A DNA stretch of 6,357 bases, taken from Candidatus Omnitrophota bacterium. Its GTDB lineage: Bacteria; Omnitrophota; Koll11; Gygaellales; Profunditerraquicolaceae. The position numbers and the translations under genes are program-made. Shown here in pieces: positions 6,003 to 6,357 of this stretch. The notes under the pieces are model-generated. The model made no database searches and had not been told where the DNA came from. It was given only the letters and a program-made list of their open reading frames with translations. Position 1 is the first letter of the stretch. The number at the start of each line of letters is the position of its first letter. The DNA lies in assembly GCA_028717765.1 (NCBI GenBank), contig JAQUNE010000087.1, forward strand, positions 1-6,357. The letters run 5' to 3'.

Positions 6003-6331
6003 TATCTAATCGTTAGATAGCCCTTAATCTTTTCAAATTTATTCTCATTAATACCCGAGATACTTTTTAATTCCTCTAATAGAATAAATCTGATTTTAAG
6101 TTTCTTGGCCTCTAAAATCCTTGTAGCAAGCTTTTCGCCGATTCCGGGGATTGCCATTAATTCATCTTTATTGGCCATATTTAAATCTAACTGGATGATT
6201 TGCGGATCCAGACAAATCATGCTTCTTACCGGAGCATATTTTTTTGCCAAAAAATTAATTCCTGTTCCAGATAGGGCAATAGCTAGCAAAAATAGCAATA
6301 CCTGCTGCTCTTGGCGGGTGAAGTTTAACAT
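6002..6331 (-). CDS. comEA: ComEA-like helix-hairpin-helix DNA-binding protein
   Basis: ComEA is the membrane-anchored or periplasmic receptor that binds incoming double-stranded DNA and feeds it to ComEC. The 109-residue product has one N-terminal hydrophobic anchor (about 11-28, VLLFLLAIALSGTGINFL). A tandem helix-hairpin-helix module follows: LDLNMANKDELMAIPGIGEKLATRI, with the hairpin IPGIGEK at 61-67, and a second hairpin ISGINEN at 91-97 before KFEKIKGYL. The 'LNMANKDEL...IPGIG' arrangement is the ComEA signature. The second hairpin has Asn where Gly is common, and the usual Arg/Gly between hairpins is degenerate. The start at 6331 has a strong AGGAGG site 6 nt upstream. It is the first gene of a pair with comEC, sharing one base. 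Other small HhH proteins exist, but the comEC neighbour makes ComEA the best call. Confidence 0.9.
   Translation of the reverse strand: MLNFTRQEQQVLLFLLAIALSGTGINFLAKKYAPVRSMICLDPQIIQLDLNMANKDELMAIPGIGEKLATRILEAKKLKIRFILLEELKSISGINENKFEKIKGYLTIR
6003..6019 (-). repeat. Perfect 7-bp inverted repeat at the comEA-comEC junction
   Basis: TATCTAA and TTAGATA flank a 3-nt centre. On the minus strand the repeat covers the last comEA codons and ends within the comEA stop, right at the comEC start codon. As RNA it could form a weak AU-rich hairpin where a ribosome site would normally be. It may be a chance palindrome. Confidence 0.5.
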
Positions 6332-6337
6332 TTCCTA

Positions 6338-6343
6338 CCTCCT
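6338..6343 (-). promoter_or_regulatory. Ribosome binding site of comEA
   Basis: AGGAGG on the minus strand lies 6 nt before the ATG at 6331. It is the strongest Shine-Dalgarno match among the minus-strand genes and fixes the comEA start. Confidence 0.75.
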
Positions 6344-6357
6344 ACTATAATAGACGC

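Noticed and set aside
6347..6352. TATTAT upstream of comEA as a -10 box
   Set aside because: Initiation would fall at about 6340, inside the strong ribosome site, leaving no usable leader, and the -35 region lies outside the window.

Overview
The window reads as an ordinary chromosomal segment of a Gram-negative, fairly AT-rich, lysine-rich bacterium. An outer membrane is implied by the bamD-like and lptE genes. The gene mix and divergent protein sequences suit an uncultivated lineage such as Candidatus Omnitrophota, but that placement is a low-confidence inference from general resemblance, not from a marker-gene comparison. Nothing looks mobile: no transposase, integrase, tRNA, CRISPR array or phage gene was seen.

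Layout, left to right. Positions 1-464 (minus) are the N-terminal part of uvrC, cut by the window edge. Positions 464-2023 (minus) are murJ, the lipid II flippase, overlapping the uvrC start by one base. A 58-bp divergent gap follows, and then rpsT (2082-2345, plus), encoding ribosomal protein S20 and driven by a near-consensus sigma-70 promoter whose -35 box lies inside the first codons of murJ. rpsT converges on and overlaps by 24 bp holA (2322-3005, minus), a short DNA polymerase III delta subunit. Upstream of holA on the minus strand are lptE (2999-3553) and a bamD-like gene (3550-4494), joined by 7-nt and 4-nt overlaps. A 92-bp gap holding a plausible minus-strand promoter separates them from comEC (4587-6002) and comEA (6002-6331), which overlap by one base.

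The genes form three minus-strand transcription blocks: comEA-comEC (DNA uptake), bamD-lptE-holA (outer-membrane protein and LPS assembly plus the clamp loader) and murJ-uvrC (peptidoglycan precursor export plus nucleotide excision repair). rpsT is the only plus-strand gene. The longest non-coding stretch is 92 bp, so no region over 300 bp lacks a gene.

I did not find a new defence, mobile or signalling system. The points worth a second look are architectural. comEC has no metallo-beta-lactamase domain. The delta subunit appears to lack its middle (lid) domain. The BamD-like protein lacks a lipid-anchor cysteine. The order comEA-comEC...holA><rpsT resembles the Firmicutes comE locus, with a Gram-negative envelope gene pair in between. 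Regulatory signals are embedded in neighbouring coding sequence at both ends of rpsT.
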